DNA of 64,000 bases, taken from positions 1 through 64,000 of the forward strand of contig DATJQV010000032.1 in NCBI GenBank assembly GCA_035505375.1, given 5' to 3'. The DNA comes from a bacterium. GTDB taxonomy: Bacteria > Hydrothermota > Tepidihabitantia > Tepidihabitantales > Tepidihabitantaceae. Below the pieces are notes generated by a model. It ran no database searches. It saw only the letters and a program-made list of their open reading frames with translations, and was not told the origin of the DNA. Positions 48,338 to 57,725 of this stretch are shown one piece after another. The position numbers were made by a program, and so were the translations under genes. Numbering within the stretch: position 1 is the first letter of the stretch; each line of letters opens with the position of its first letter.

Positions 48338-51226
48338 ATGCGCCGGTCTGCAACTTGGCTGTCGCTTGTGGGAACGGCCCTTGTCGTCGCGCTGGCCACC
48401 GCGCAGTACTCGGACTTCGGCGAGAACAAGGTGCAGACGCGCGACTACGAGTTCCAGACCTACGAGACTCAACACTTCCGTGTGCTGTTCTATCCGGGCG
48501 GCGAAGGACTGGCTGAGTTTGCCGCACGTTCAGCCGAGGAATACTATGCCAAGACTTCCGGTGACCTCGGAGTCGAGGTCGAAGGGAAGATACCGCTCAT
48601 ACTGTATCTCTCTCCCGGGCAGTTCAGCGAGACCAACGTAATAACCGACGTAATTGACGAAGGCGTAGGCGGATTCTCCGAGGTGATCAAGAACCGCATC
48701 GTGATTCCCTTTGACGGGTCGTACAGCAATCTGCACCATGTTATCGGGCATGAGTTGACTCACATCTTCGAGTTCCAGATGTACTACCACTCGAAGCTCG
48801 CGTCGTTGCTTGGAGCGGTCGACGAATTCGAGATTCCACTCTGGGTGACCGAGGGTTTCGCCGAGTATCAGTCCGGCTGGGTCAACATCAGTTCGGACGA
48901 CTTCATGCGCGATCTGGTCATCAGCAACCGGCTGGTGCCGCTCGACAACCTGTCGGATGAGATGGGCTACCTGGTCTATCGGGAGGGCGAATCCTTCTTC
49001 CGCTACGTGGAGCAGAAGTACGGCCGCAAGAAAGTGTACGAGTTCATGCACGCGCTCCAGAGCAGACGCAGTGTCGACGGCGCGTTTGCCTCGACGTTCG
49101 GTGTCTCGGTCAAGCGCTTCAGCACGGACTGGGAGGAGTATCTGCGGGTGAAGTACTGGCCGCAGATAACCAGGCTCGACAACTTCAAGATTCTGGCGAA
49201 GCGTCTCACCAACCATGCGGAGGACGGGTCGGTGTACAACACGGCTCCGGCGATCTCGCCAAGTGGTACCAAGATAGTGATGATATCCGACCGGCTCGAG
49301 TATACTGATGTGTATGTGATATCCGCATTTGACGGCAGGGTCTTGAAGCGTCTGGTTAAGGGTGAAAGGTCCGGTGGGTTTGAGTCGATGCACCTCCTCC
49401 GGCCCGGTGCGGCCTGGTCTCCCGACGAGAACTCGATCGCAGTAGTGACGACAAGCGCCGGCCGGGACAATCTTGCGCTGGTCGACTACGAAACGGGCAA
49501 GGTCAAGCGCCGGATATACGGCAACCTCGACGCCATATACAGCCCGCGGTTTTCTCCCGACGGCCGGAAGATTGTATTTGTCGGTATCAAGAACGGATTC
49601 AGTGACATCTACACGGCCGACGTCGACGGCGGCGAGCCAACGCGGGTGACGTACGACGTGTACGACGACCGTGACCCGGTATTCTCGCCGGGCGGAGACT
49701 CGATCGCCTTCATTTCCGACCGGCCGGACGAGGGTGCAGTCTGGAGCCCCGGACAGTACGCGGTCTGGATCAGAGATACGTCCGGCGTGGTGAACAGGCT
49801 GACGGCCCGTGGCGGCGAGATCTCGCACCCGGAGTTCTCTCATTCCGGTCAGTATCTGCTTTACGCGGCATCGGACTCGGCCAGTAATATCTACGTCTAC
49901 TCGCTTGCCACGAACCGCGTCGTCCGACGTACGGACCTGCTGGGTGATGCTTCCTACCTTACGCTCTCGCGCGACGACCGTAAACTCGCGTTCGCCTACT
50001 TCTCAAACGTCGGTTGGGACGTCGCCGAGATTCTTGACCCACTCGTGAACATACCTTCGGATTCAGGCAAGCAGTACATACCTCCGCTTGACACATTCAG
50101 ATTCGACAAGAACGGGCTTGACTTCAGTCAGGTCAAGCCGGTCGGATTCAATCTCTCGCTTGACTATGCGTCAGGGGCAGCATCATACGGTACCGGTTCA
50201 GCGGGCGGGTTCGAGGGGCTGGTCGACATAGCGTTCAGCGACATGCTCGGCGACAGTCGATTTGAGGTATACACCGACCTCTACGGCAATATCCTCAACT
50301 CGGATTTCATCTTCCAGTACTGGTACCTGCCGCAACGGATTGACTACGGGTTCACGTTCTACCAACTTCAGGATATCCGCCGCTATGACCCGGGCTACAT
50401 GCTCGAGGGAGCACTCAACCGGGGTTTGTCAATGCTGGGCGCTTATCCATTTAACCGCTTTGTCAGGGCCGAGATCGGCCCGACTGCGTACTACAGCAAT
50501 GTTGAACGTGATACCTGGGTGAACTATCCCGAAGTGCCTGAACCGGGCTGGTACCAGGACAGCACGTGGAACGAAGTTGATTTCTACGGCGAGGCGGCAC
50601 TGGTCTTCGATAATACATACTGGGACAACAACGGTCCGGCCCGAGGCACCAGAGCCAGGATTGGCCTCGATGCATACATCCCATTCCTTTCCGCAAGGCA
50701 GTCGCAGGATGTTTTCTTCGACGTCAGGAACTACCAGAGACTGGGGAGGCGGTTCGTATTCGCAAGCCGGCTGCAGGGCATAGCGAGCTTCGGTGCTGAC
50801 GCTGACGAGTATTACGTCGGAGGGATCCAGTTCCTTGAATACGCGCCCGGACAGTTGGTGGTAAGGGGCTACCAGCCGGCTGAGTTCTACCAAGACTGCG
50901 GTCCCGAGGCCGCCGCCTTCAGCCTTGAGTTCCGCTATCCATTCATCGACCGGTTCAAGATGGCATTCCCTCTGCCCATCGAATTCGGAGGCATTAGAGG
51001 CGTGGCTTTTCTCGACGGTGGGATGGTCGCGCCCGGCAATCCCAACGATACATTTCGCTTGTGGAACAGCAGTCAGGGAAAGCTCGACAACCTGAAGCTG
51101 GGAGTAGGATTCGGGGCGAGGGTGACGATTTCCTATTTCCTGCTGAAGTTCGACTTCGCAAAACCGCTCTCCACCACCGATGACAACGGCTGGAAGTTCA
51201 TCCTTGGGTTGGGCACGGATTTCTAG
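48338..51226 (+). CDS. Gluzincin protease-TolB propeller-outer-membrane barrel fusion
   Basis: About 962 residues. A signal peptide (MRRSATWLSLVGTALVVALA) favours the ATG at 48338 over the GTG at 48323. Residues about 40-260 are a peptidase MA-like gluzincin with HELTH (138-142) and WVTEGFAEY. A TolB/WD40-like propeller follows (repeated SPDxxxIVFV patterns such as FSPDGRKIVFV and FSPGGDSIAFI). The last 350 residues are BamA/D15-like, with strands such as ARGTRARIGLDAYIP and RGYQPAEFY. It sits in the outer membrane, with the protease in the periplasm. Similar fusions exist in Bacteroidota-like genomes. Confidence 0.85.
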   Translation: MRRSATWLSLVGTALVVALATAQYSDFGENKVQTRDYEFQTYETQHFRVLFYPGGEGLAEFAARSAEEYYAKTSGDLGVEVEGKIPLILYLSPGQFSETNVITDVIDEGVGGFSEVIKNRIVIPFDGSYSNLHHVIGHELTHIFEFQMYYHSKLASLLGAVDEFEIPLWVTEGFAEYQSGWVNISSDDFMRDLVISNRLVPLDNLSDEMGYLVYREGESFFRYVEQKYGRKKVYEFMHALQSRRSVDGAFASTFGVSVKRFSTDWEEYLRVKYWPQITRLDNFKILAKRLTNHAEDGSVYNTAPAISPSGTKIVMISDRLEYTDVYVISAFDGRVLKRLVKGERSGGFESMHLLRPGAAWSPDENSIAVVTTSAGRDNLALVDYETGKVKRRIYGNLDAIYSPRFSPDGRKIVFVGIKNGFSDIYTADVDGGEPTRVTYDVYDDRDPVFSPGGDSIAFISDRPDEGAVWSPGQYAVWIRDTSGVVNRLTARGGEISHPEFSHSGQYLLYAASDSASNIYVYSLATNRVVRRTDLLGDASYLTLSRDDRKLAFAYFSNVGWDVAEILDPLVNIPSDSGKQYIPPLDTFRFDKNGLDFSQVKPVGFNLSLDYASGAASYGTGSAGGFEGLVDIAFSDMLGDSRFEVYTDLYGNILNSDFIFQYWYLPQRIDYGFTFYQLQDIRRYDPGYMLEGALNRGLSMLGAYPFNRFVRAEIGPTAYYSNVERDTWVNYPEVPEPGWYQDSTWNEVDFYGEAALVFDNTYWDNNGPARGTRARIGLDAYIPFLSARQSQDVFFDVRNYQRLGRRFVFASRLQGIASFGADADEYYVGGIQFLEYAPGQLVVRGYQPAEFYQDCGPEAAAFSLEFRYPFIDRFKMAFPLPIEFGGIRGVAFLDGGMVAPGNPNDTFRLWNSSQGKLDNLKLGVGFGARVTISYFLLKFDFAKPLSTTDDNGWKFILGLGTDF

Positions 51227-52427
51227 GTCGGTCCGGGGCCCACTGCCTGCTCTGTTCTCGCTTCTGGCGCTCTCCTGTGCCGGCGTTGTCCGAAACGCAC
51301 GCCCGGTCGAGCCCGAACAAGCCGCTGCCGGCGCTTGGGGACGGCTGGCGCGCCTTCATTCATTCGCCTTTGCTTTGAGCTTCCATACCGACGTGCCGTT
51401 TCCAATCGTGGTTGCGTTCAACGGGGTACGCGATGAGTCGGACCGCGAGGCCTGGTCCGGCAACATGCGGCACAGGACCGAAGTGTCGCGGGTAGAGCTC
51501 AGGGCAGAGGGCCCTGACCAGTACGAAAAGGAGAAGGCCGGCTGGCACCGGACGATGCGTGGCGTGGAAACGCGTGTGCTGGAGCAGGGAGAAGGGGCCC
51601 TGGGCGACAGGTATTTCCGGTTTGCTGGCAGTGAGCGCGGGCGATATCGATTCACGTTCAGTCCGTACTTGCCGATACTCGACCCGACTCAGACCCGGAA
51701 ACTCACCGGGGTCATGGAGGTCGATCCGTACTCCGGGCTGCCGCTGCGGCTGTACTGCAGCGACTCCACGAAAGCGTCCGAGTGGGAACTCAGGTTGGGA
51801 CGGTTCAACCGAGCCGGATCGGTCGATGTTCCCTACGTGCCGGCAATGACCGTCGATGCCCGTCCTGCGATCGGATTGGATCGAACCGCCTGCGACCGTG
51901 CCGTGGCGACGATCAATCAGAGGTTGGCAAGACTCGGCTGGGACAATCGGAACCGCAGGACTCGAAGCGGCCTGACGCTGCTGCTGGGACAGCCCAAGAG
52001 CCGCCATCAGGTCGAGATGCTTTTCAGCCGCGGGAGTGTTGAGATATGGCAGGGGCATTGGGCAAACAGCCAAGAGACGAGCTCCACAGCCGGACTCAGC
52101 GATTCCGGACGAGCATTGGAAGTCGGAGGAGACGCTTCGCGTCGAGTCGTGCTCGAGTATCTGCTGGCCGGCAATCAGCGAATCAATGCCGACGTCCGGA
52201 CGACGAGTCCGGTCGATGCCGAACTTGCCGTCTCACTTGCTGCGTCCGATACCGCCAGGCCGGCGGTACTTGTCGTGAACAACGTTGCCCTGTCCGCTGC
52301 CACCCCGGGCCGTGATGGCAGAGTGGTGTTTGCTGACATCGGCGGGGCGGATGACGTCAGGGTCATCGCCGCCCTGGCATCGAGCGGCGTGATTCCCGCA
52401 GGTTTCAGAATCACAGTTACGCCGTGA
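51180..52427 (+). CDS. Putative lipoprotein
   Basis: 415 residues. The LPALFSLLALSC segment is a lipobox (cysteine about residue 33), so it is likely anchored in a membrane. The in-frame ATG at 51180 overlaps the previous gene by 47 bp; a TTG at 51204 is another possible start. No family is recognised: the middle part is beta-rich (VMEVDPYSGLPLRLYC) and the C-terminal part looks like a beta sandwich. It lies between the protease-barrel gene and the porU-like gene and ends 4 bp into the latter. Confidence 0.75.
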   Translation: MTTAGSSSLGWARISRSVRGPLPALFSLLALSCAGVVRNARPVEPEQAAAGAWGRLARLHSFAFALSFHTDVPFPIVVAFNGVRDESDREAWSGNMRHRTEVSRVELRAEGPDQYEKEKAGWHRTMRGVETRVLEQGEGALGDRYFRFAGSERGRYRFTFSPYLPILDPTQTRKLTGVMEVDPYSGLPLRLYCSDSTKASEWELRLGRFNRAGSVDVPYVPAMTVDARPAIGLDRTACDRAVATINQRLARLGWDNRNRRTRSGLTLLLGQPKSRHQVEMLFSRGSVEIWQGHWANSQETSSTAGLSDSGRALEVGGDASRRVVLEYLLAGNQRINADVRTTSPVDAELAVSLAASDTARPAVLVVNNVALSAATPGRDGRVVFADIGGADDVRVIAALASSGVIPAGFRITVTP

Positions 52428-55400
52428 GCGGGCTGACGTCGGCCACACCGTTTGAGTTGCGTCCGCCGCCTTCTAAATTCGTCCTGGTGAAGCTAGCTGC
52501 GTTGCTACTTATCCTTGTCCCGACCGTGCTATCGGCCTCGGTCACCCTTGAGAAGTCAGGCGATGGCGGTATCACTTTTAGATACGTCCCGGGAAAGGTC
52601 GCGCTCACGGCCTGCCTGAGCGGGGGAAGCGCCATCAGTCTTGATGACGCGGACCACCTGGCCGAGCCCGGCGAGCCCGACTTGCCCGGCAAGCTCGTTC
52701 GCATTGGAATTCCGCAGACCGGCGGTGTGCGAATCAGCATCAGCACCGGCCCGGAGCATAGCGTACAAGGAGTCAGTCTTGCGAACGTTCCGCACATGTC
52801 GTGGGATCGTGATTCGGCGTGGTTTGACAAGCTACCGGCAGACTCCCGGCTTTCGTCTCCAAAACCCGTGGAAGCCGGACCGGCAGAGATACTGCGGAGG
52901 GTGCGTTTCGTGCCGCTCCGGCTCAGTCCCTGCAGCTACAACAAGGATGCCAATGCACTGACTTACTACGAATGGCTGGACGTGTCAGTCACTTTTGAGC
53001 AGAGGCCGCAGACACACAGCGATCCGGATCCGCTGGACGGTGCTGTCTCCGCAATGCTGCTGAACGGGAAAGAGGCGCTGGACTGGAAGCTCGATTGGCC
53101 CGCTGAAACTGCGTCACAGTTTGAGCGGTCGCCGTTTTGGCTCAGGATCCAGGTGGACACGACCGGCATTTACAGCATCAGCGGCCGCGAACTCGCCGCA
53201 GCCGGAGTCAGCCTGCCCGGGCTGAACCCGGCGACGCTTGCGCTGTACACGATTGGCGAACATGAGCCGAACGACTCATATCCGGACACAATGCGGCAGG
53301 TGCCTATTATCGTGCAGGGCGGTGAGGGCGGCAGGCTGGCCCCGGCTGACCGACTTATATTCTACGGACTCGCGCCTTCTCACTGGGTCGGAAGGTGCTC
53401 AGTCTACGTTAAGAACTACTTCACGCGGCACAACGTCTACTGGCTAACCTGGGGCGGGGCGCAGGGCAGCAGGATTGTTCCGGCCGTGAGGCCGGACACA
53501 ATCGGTGCACCGGTAGTCGACAACGGCGGGGAAAGACTTCATCAGGAGAGGGACCTTGACTGCCCGGCCCGGTCCGGGCTCCTCTGGATATGGGCGCAGC
53601 TGTTCAAGGCATCAGACCGCGCCGCGACGGTGCTCGACGTGCCGCTGGACATTACCTACCCGGTTCAGGTCCAGCGGCTGTCCGGCAGATTTCTGGCCGA
53701 CGACGACGGCAATCAGCTCTCGGTCTCCTTCAATCACCGTGCGATTGCCGCTTACCAGTTCGGTCAATCACCACCCTCGAGCCCATTCGATTTCTCAGCC
53801 GACACAGTCCTGCCGGCTAATTTCGCTTCGAACGTGCTGACATTCGAGCTGGGAGGCGACGGGGAAAAGAGCCTCTATCTCGACTATCTCGAAATCGGCT
53901 ACCGACGACGGCTTTCGCTCTACCCCGGGCAGTTCCAGTTCCTGTCCGAGGACACCGGCAGGTTCTGGTTTTGTATCAAGGACGCTCGCGAGCGGCCGGT
54001 CGTCCTTGACGTTACCGACCCCTACACGCCAACGATGAGCGACAGCGTGGAATTGCTCGGGGACAGTGCCAGGTTCTGCTGGCGCGTGACCCGGCCCGCG
54101 GAGTTCGCGGTGGCCGGCGCAAGCCAATTCCTCAAACCCGCCGGCATCGAACTCCGCCATCCGGGACAGCTCCGCAGTCAGGAGTTGCGGGCCGACTACT
54201 GGATAGTCACACCCAAGGAGTTCGTGGTTACCGCACAGCGAATGGCAGGATACCGAACCGGACGAATCGCCGGAATACCGCACGCCGTCGCGAGAGCCGC
54301 GACGCTCGACGACATCGATGATGACTATGCCTTTGGAATGGAAGAGCCCGGAGCGATCAAGCGTTTCTTTGCTGACAAGCATCCGGCCTACGGATTGCTC
54401 GCCGGCGATGCTACTTGCGACTACAAGGGGATTCTCAGTAAGCGGCCGCCGGGCGTGCCTGCCTACGAGTACGGATTCGGGCTGAACCCGGACGCGTACG
54501 ACCGGAGCGCGCTGGCATTCGACGCGTGGTATGCCGACTTCGAGGGAGATGGCAGCAGTCCCGACATGGCGCTGGGTCGGGTTACGTGCCGAAGCGCGGC
54601 CCAGCTTGGGCAGTTCGTGGACAAGCTGATTGCCTACGACGCGGAGCCGGCCGGACTGTGGAACAGACGGTACCTGCTGCTGGCCGACGATGAATTCCTT
54701 GGGTGGGACGACCCGAATAACCCCCGGTGGTGGGATCCAATCACATTCGGTCACATCGGGAATTGCGAGGCGATGGGGGCGTTGACCGGCAACGCGCTTG
54801 ATCTGGTCAAGGTCTATCTCACCGAGTGGCCGTACGTGGAAATCAAGAACAAGCCCGGCGCTCATGCCGAGTTCATGCGCCAGATGGACCTGGGCGGCAT
54901 CGTGCTTGCGTTTTTCGGACACGGGGCCGGGTACGATCTGACGCACGAAAGCGTCCTCAACATATCTCAGGTTCCTCAGATACAGAACGGCCATCGTAAT
55001 CCGTTCTGTTTCTTCGGCAGTTGTTCGGTAGGGCGATTCGACGACACTCAGTATGAGTGCATCGCGGAGGAACTGGTACGACAGCCGTCCGGTGCGATCG
55101 CTGCGGCCGGCGCGACCAAGGCGACCACCGCCGGCTCAAATCTGGTGTTCGCCCGTGACCTCATGACTCCATTGTTCGCCCAGCCGGGCTCGACCATCGG
55201 CCTGTGTTTCTTGCAGGCGTGGCCGACCGACGACATCTACTGTTTGTTCGGCGACCCGGCAACTGTGCTTCGTCTGCCGCAGGTCTCGCCCCAGCAAATC
55301 TCCGTCGCCCCGGACACCCTTAAGCCCGGCGCCGGGTTCAAGGTGGCCGGCTCGGTGCAGGCCACCAAGACGAAGTTCTCCTGGCAACTCCAGGGGCCGA

Positions 55401-56329
55401 GACGTATTCGAACCTATCGTTCGTTCCGCGGCACGACCAGCTACCGATTATCGGGGCTGGAGCTGGCGCGCGGGACCGGCGATATCACGGCGGGGGCACT
55501 GGCCTGCCGGGGCACGTTCCCGCTCGGAGTGCCGCTGGATACCGTCTTCGTGCCCAACGGCAACTACGCGCCGATCCCGCAGTCGTGCTGCTTCAGCGGT
55601 TCGGCATGCGGTGATTCCGGCGTCATTGACATTCTGCATGACTCGATCGCGTACACGCGGACCGCGGCCGCGCTGCACGACACCGCCGGTCCCGCCGTCA
55701 GCTTCTTCTTGAACGGCAATCGGCTGGAGAACGCTGCGGTCGTGCCGTCAAAGTTCGTGCTGGATGGGGTGGTCAGCGACAGTCACGGAATCATGATCGC
55801 GCCGGTAGGCGGCGCAACACCGTTGTTCTACGTTGACGCTCCGACCAGCGCGGTTGATCTCACGGACCTGTTTGTGTTCGACGCCGGTTCGACGACGACG
55901 GCTCGCTTCCGCCTGCCGGTGGAACTCGCCGGACCGGCGGACTCGCTCTTTGTAACAGTCTCCGATAACCTGCTCAACCGGACCGTGGCCGGCATCACAG
56001 TCAAACCGTCGCAATCGGACATGCTGAAGATCGATTCCGTGCTTCCATATCCCGATCCGGTGAAGGCCGGCTGCCGGTTCACATTCACGTTAAGCCGGCA
56101 GGCCGATGTCCGAGTCAGAGTCTATTCCATGGCCGGTCGGCTGGTACGCGACCTTGGGCTCAGGCCTGCAGGCTACGGATACAACGAAATCGAATGGGAC
56201 GGTCTCGACGGCGACGGCAATCTCCCGGCGAACGGCGTATACCTGTTTGTCGTAACTGCGCAGGCCGACGAGGCACCGGGCGGCCTGCAAAGGGTGACCG
56301 TGAGGGACAAGCTGCTCATTCACAGGTAA
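52424..56329 (+). CDS. porU: PorU-like C25 (gingipain-family) protease
   Basis: 1301 residues with a signal peptide (LAALLLILVPTVLSA). Catalytic His833 is in FFGHGAGYD and Cys867 in FFGSCSVGRFD, the C25 pair. A beta-rich N-terminal half precedes it. The last 90 residues are FlgD-like (VRVYSMAGRLVRDLGL, IEWDGLDGDGNLPANGVYLFVV). PorU trims the sorting domains of type IX cargo. A C25 enzyme followed by a PorV-like gene is the order known from Bacteroidota, so I favour PorU, but a secreted gingipain-like enzyme cannot be excluded. Confidence 0.8.
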   Translation: MSGLTSATPFELRPPPSKFVLVKLAALLLILVPTVLSASVTLEKSGDGGITFRYVPGKVALTACLSGGSAISLDDADHLAEPGEPDLPGKLVRIGIPQTGGVRISISTGPEHSVQGVSLANVPHMSWDRDSAWFDKLPADSRLSSPKPVEAGPAEILRRVRFVPLRLSPCSYNKDANALTYYEWLDVSVTFEQRPQTHSDPDPLDGAVSAMLLNGKEALDWKLDWPAETASQFERSPFWLRIQVDTTGIYSISGRELAAAGVSLPGLNPATLALYTIGEHEPNDSYPDTMRQVPIIVQGGEGGRLAPADRLIFYGLAPSHWVGRCSVYVKNYFTRHNVYWLTWGGAQGSRIVPAVRPDTIGAPVVDNGGERLHQERDLDCPARSGLLWIWAQLFKASDRAATVLDVPLDITYPVQVQRLSGRFLADDDGNQLSVSFNHRAIAAYQFGQSPPSSPFDFSADTVLPANFASNVLTFELGGDGEKSLYLDYLEIGYRRRLSLYPGQFQFLSEDTGRFWFCIKDARERPVVLDVTDPYTPTMSDSVELLGDSARFCWRVTRPAEFAVAGASQFLKPAGIELRHPGQLRSQELRADYWIVTPKEFVVTAQRMAGYRTGRIAGIPHAVARAATLDDIDDDYAFGMEEPGAIKRFFADKHPAYGLLAGDATCDYKGILSKRPPGVPAYEYGFGLNPDAYDRSALAFDAWYADFEGDGSSPDMALGRVTCRSAAQLGQFVDKLIAYDAEPAGLWNRRYLLLADDEFLGWDDPNNPRWWDPITFGHIGNCEAMGALTGNALDLVKVYLTEWPYVEIKNKPGAHAEFMRQMDLGGIVLAFFGHGAGYDLTHESVLNISQVPQIQNGHRNPFCFFGSCSVGRFDDTQYECIAEELVRQPSGAIAAAGATKATTAGSNLVFARDLMTPLFAQPGSTIGLCFLQAWPTDDIYCLFGDPATVLRLPQVSPQQISVAPDTLKPGAGFKVAGSVQATKTKFSWQLQGPRRIRTYRSFRGTTSYRLSGLELARGTGDITAGALACRGTFPLGVPLDTVFVPNGNYAPIPQSCCFSGSACGDSGVIDILHDSIAYTRTAAALHDTAGPAVSFFLNGNRLENAAVVPSKFVLDGVVSDSHGIMIAPVGGATPLFYVDAPTSAVDLTDLFVFDAGSTTTARFRLPVELAGPADSLFVTVSDNLLNRTVAGITVKPSQSDMLKIDSVLPYPDPVKAGCRFTFTLSRQADVRVRVYSMAGRLVRDLGLRPAGYGYNEIEWDGLDGDGNLPANGVYLFVVTAQADEAPGGLQRVTVRDKLLIHR

Positions 56330-56474
56330 TGAAGACAAAGCTCGAAGTAGAGGTCCGCATGACGAATTGTCCATATGCTGTATACGGCATGTGGTGTGCC
56401 GCAAATGACATTGCCTGCGGTCGAACTTGATTCGGGATTCGAGTTTCGTCAATTCGGGCTTTGCCCCCAGAAGC

Positions 56475-56502
56475 TTGACCCTGACACCTGCAGTCCTATA
56501 AT
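56475..56502 (+). promoter_or_regulatory. porV promoter
   Basis: TTGACC (56475-56480), 16-bp spacer, TATAAT (56497-56502), a perfect -10. An AAGGAG site (56518-56523) precedes the ATG at 56532. Confidence 0.8.
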
Positions 56503-56531
56503 TGTCTTGTGTTTACCAAGGAGAAGTCCGT

Positions 56532-57644
56532 ATGAGGAAGAAAGCCTGCTGGCTCGCGCTGGTTTCTCTGCTTGGGGTTGCAGCCGCGAGCCAAAACCCT
56601 GGGGCAGTGTTCCTGGAAATCTGGCCTGCGGCCCGTCCGACCGGCCTTGCCGGTGCGTTCACCGCGGTATCGGACGACGCGAGCAGCCTCTACTATAACC
56701 AGGGCGGCATGGGGTTCCTGCAAGGAACCAATGCCACGCTGATGCACTGCAACTGGCTGCCCGGTCTGTACCAGGGCATGTACTACGAGTACGCCGGTCT
56801 TACGCACCAGTTGAAGGACTACGGCAACGTCGGCGTCAATATTGTCTATCTTACGACCGGCGAGACCGACGTAGTCAATGAGCGCGGCGACTTTCTGGGT
56901 CGTTACACTACCTTCGACGTGGCGGTGGCTGCCGGATACGGCTACAAGGTGCTGCCTAACCTCGGCGTCGGCGCCGCGGCCAAGTTCGTCTACTCATTCC
57001 TCGTGCCGGACTGGGTGTGGTCTTTGATGCCGGAGCTCGGCATCAGCTCGGGCGGAACCGGTGTGACGTGGGCGCTTGACGCCGGTGCGTTGTACAAGCC
57101 CTTCGACTTCCTGCAGGCAGGGATCGCACTATCGAATATCGGACCCAACATTGCCTACACCTCTTCCGGCGAATCCGACCCGCTGCCCAGGATGTTGCGC
57201 GTCGGAGCGGCCTACTACCCGGTGAAGAACAACGTCGTTTCCGTGGCGATCGTCCCCGAGGTCGAGAAGATCCTTGTCGGGATGTTCTACGATTCCACCG
57301 GTACCGAGTCGTTCAGCCGCAAGCTGCAGGTGGAGGCCCGCGATGCCTGGAAATCGTTCGGGGTCGAGGCGAAGTTCATCAACCTGCTGTCTGCGCGCGT
57401 CGGCTACTTCGAGGACCTGACCGGCCAGCGCGGCGGCATCGTCCTTGAGAAGGACGGCCAGACGTACCACTACGGTCTCGGGGACGTGCTGACCCGGAAG
57501 GGGCTCGGGACCTTCAAGTCCATCGGCCTCTGTCTGGGCGGTGGAGTCGAGTTCATGCGGTTCAAGTTCGACCTGAGCATGGACCAGTGGATTTACGATT
57601 TCCCGACTTCGAACTACAAATTCTCCTTCTCGTACCAGTTCTAA
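56532..57644 (+). CDS. porV: PorV-like type IX secretion outer-membrane protein
   Basis: A barrel of about 370 residues of the PorV/UPF0164 type: signal peptide (MRKKACWLALVSLLGVAAA), then FLEIWPAARPTGLAGAFTAV and SLYYNQGGMGFL, the family's N-terminal hallmark, and an outer-membrane C-terminal FSFSYQF. PorV shuttles cargo from the translocon to PorU. A separate strong promoter drives it although porU is directly upstream. Confidence 0.88.
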   Translation: MRKKACWLALVSLLGVAAASQNPGAVFLEIWPAARPTGLAGAFTAVSDDASSLYYNQGGMGFLQGTNATLMHCNWLPGLYQGMYYEYAGLTHQLKDYGNVGVNIVYLTTGETDVVNERGDFLGRYTTFDVAVAAGYGYKVLPNLGVGAAAKFVYSFLVPDWVWSLMPELGISSGGTGVTWALDAGALYKPFDFLQAGIALSNIGPNIAYTSSGESDPLPRMLRVGAAYYPVKNNVVSVAIVPEVEKILVGMFYDSTGTESFSRKLQVEARDAWKSFGVEAKFINLLSARVGYFEDLTGQRGGIVLEKDGQTYHYGLGDVLTRKGLGTFKSIGLCLGGGVEFMRFKFDLSMDQWIYDFPTSNYKFSFSYQF

Positions 57645-57725
57645 GAGCCATCGCCTACCATTCGATCGTTCATCGCACATCGCCTGCCGTTGAACGGATG
57701 AATGCTGCTCGAACCTGCCGCCACC

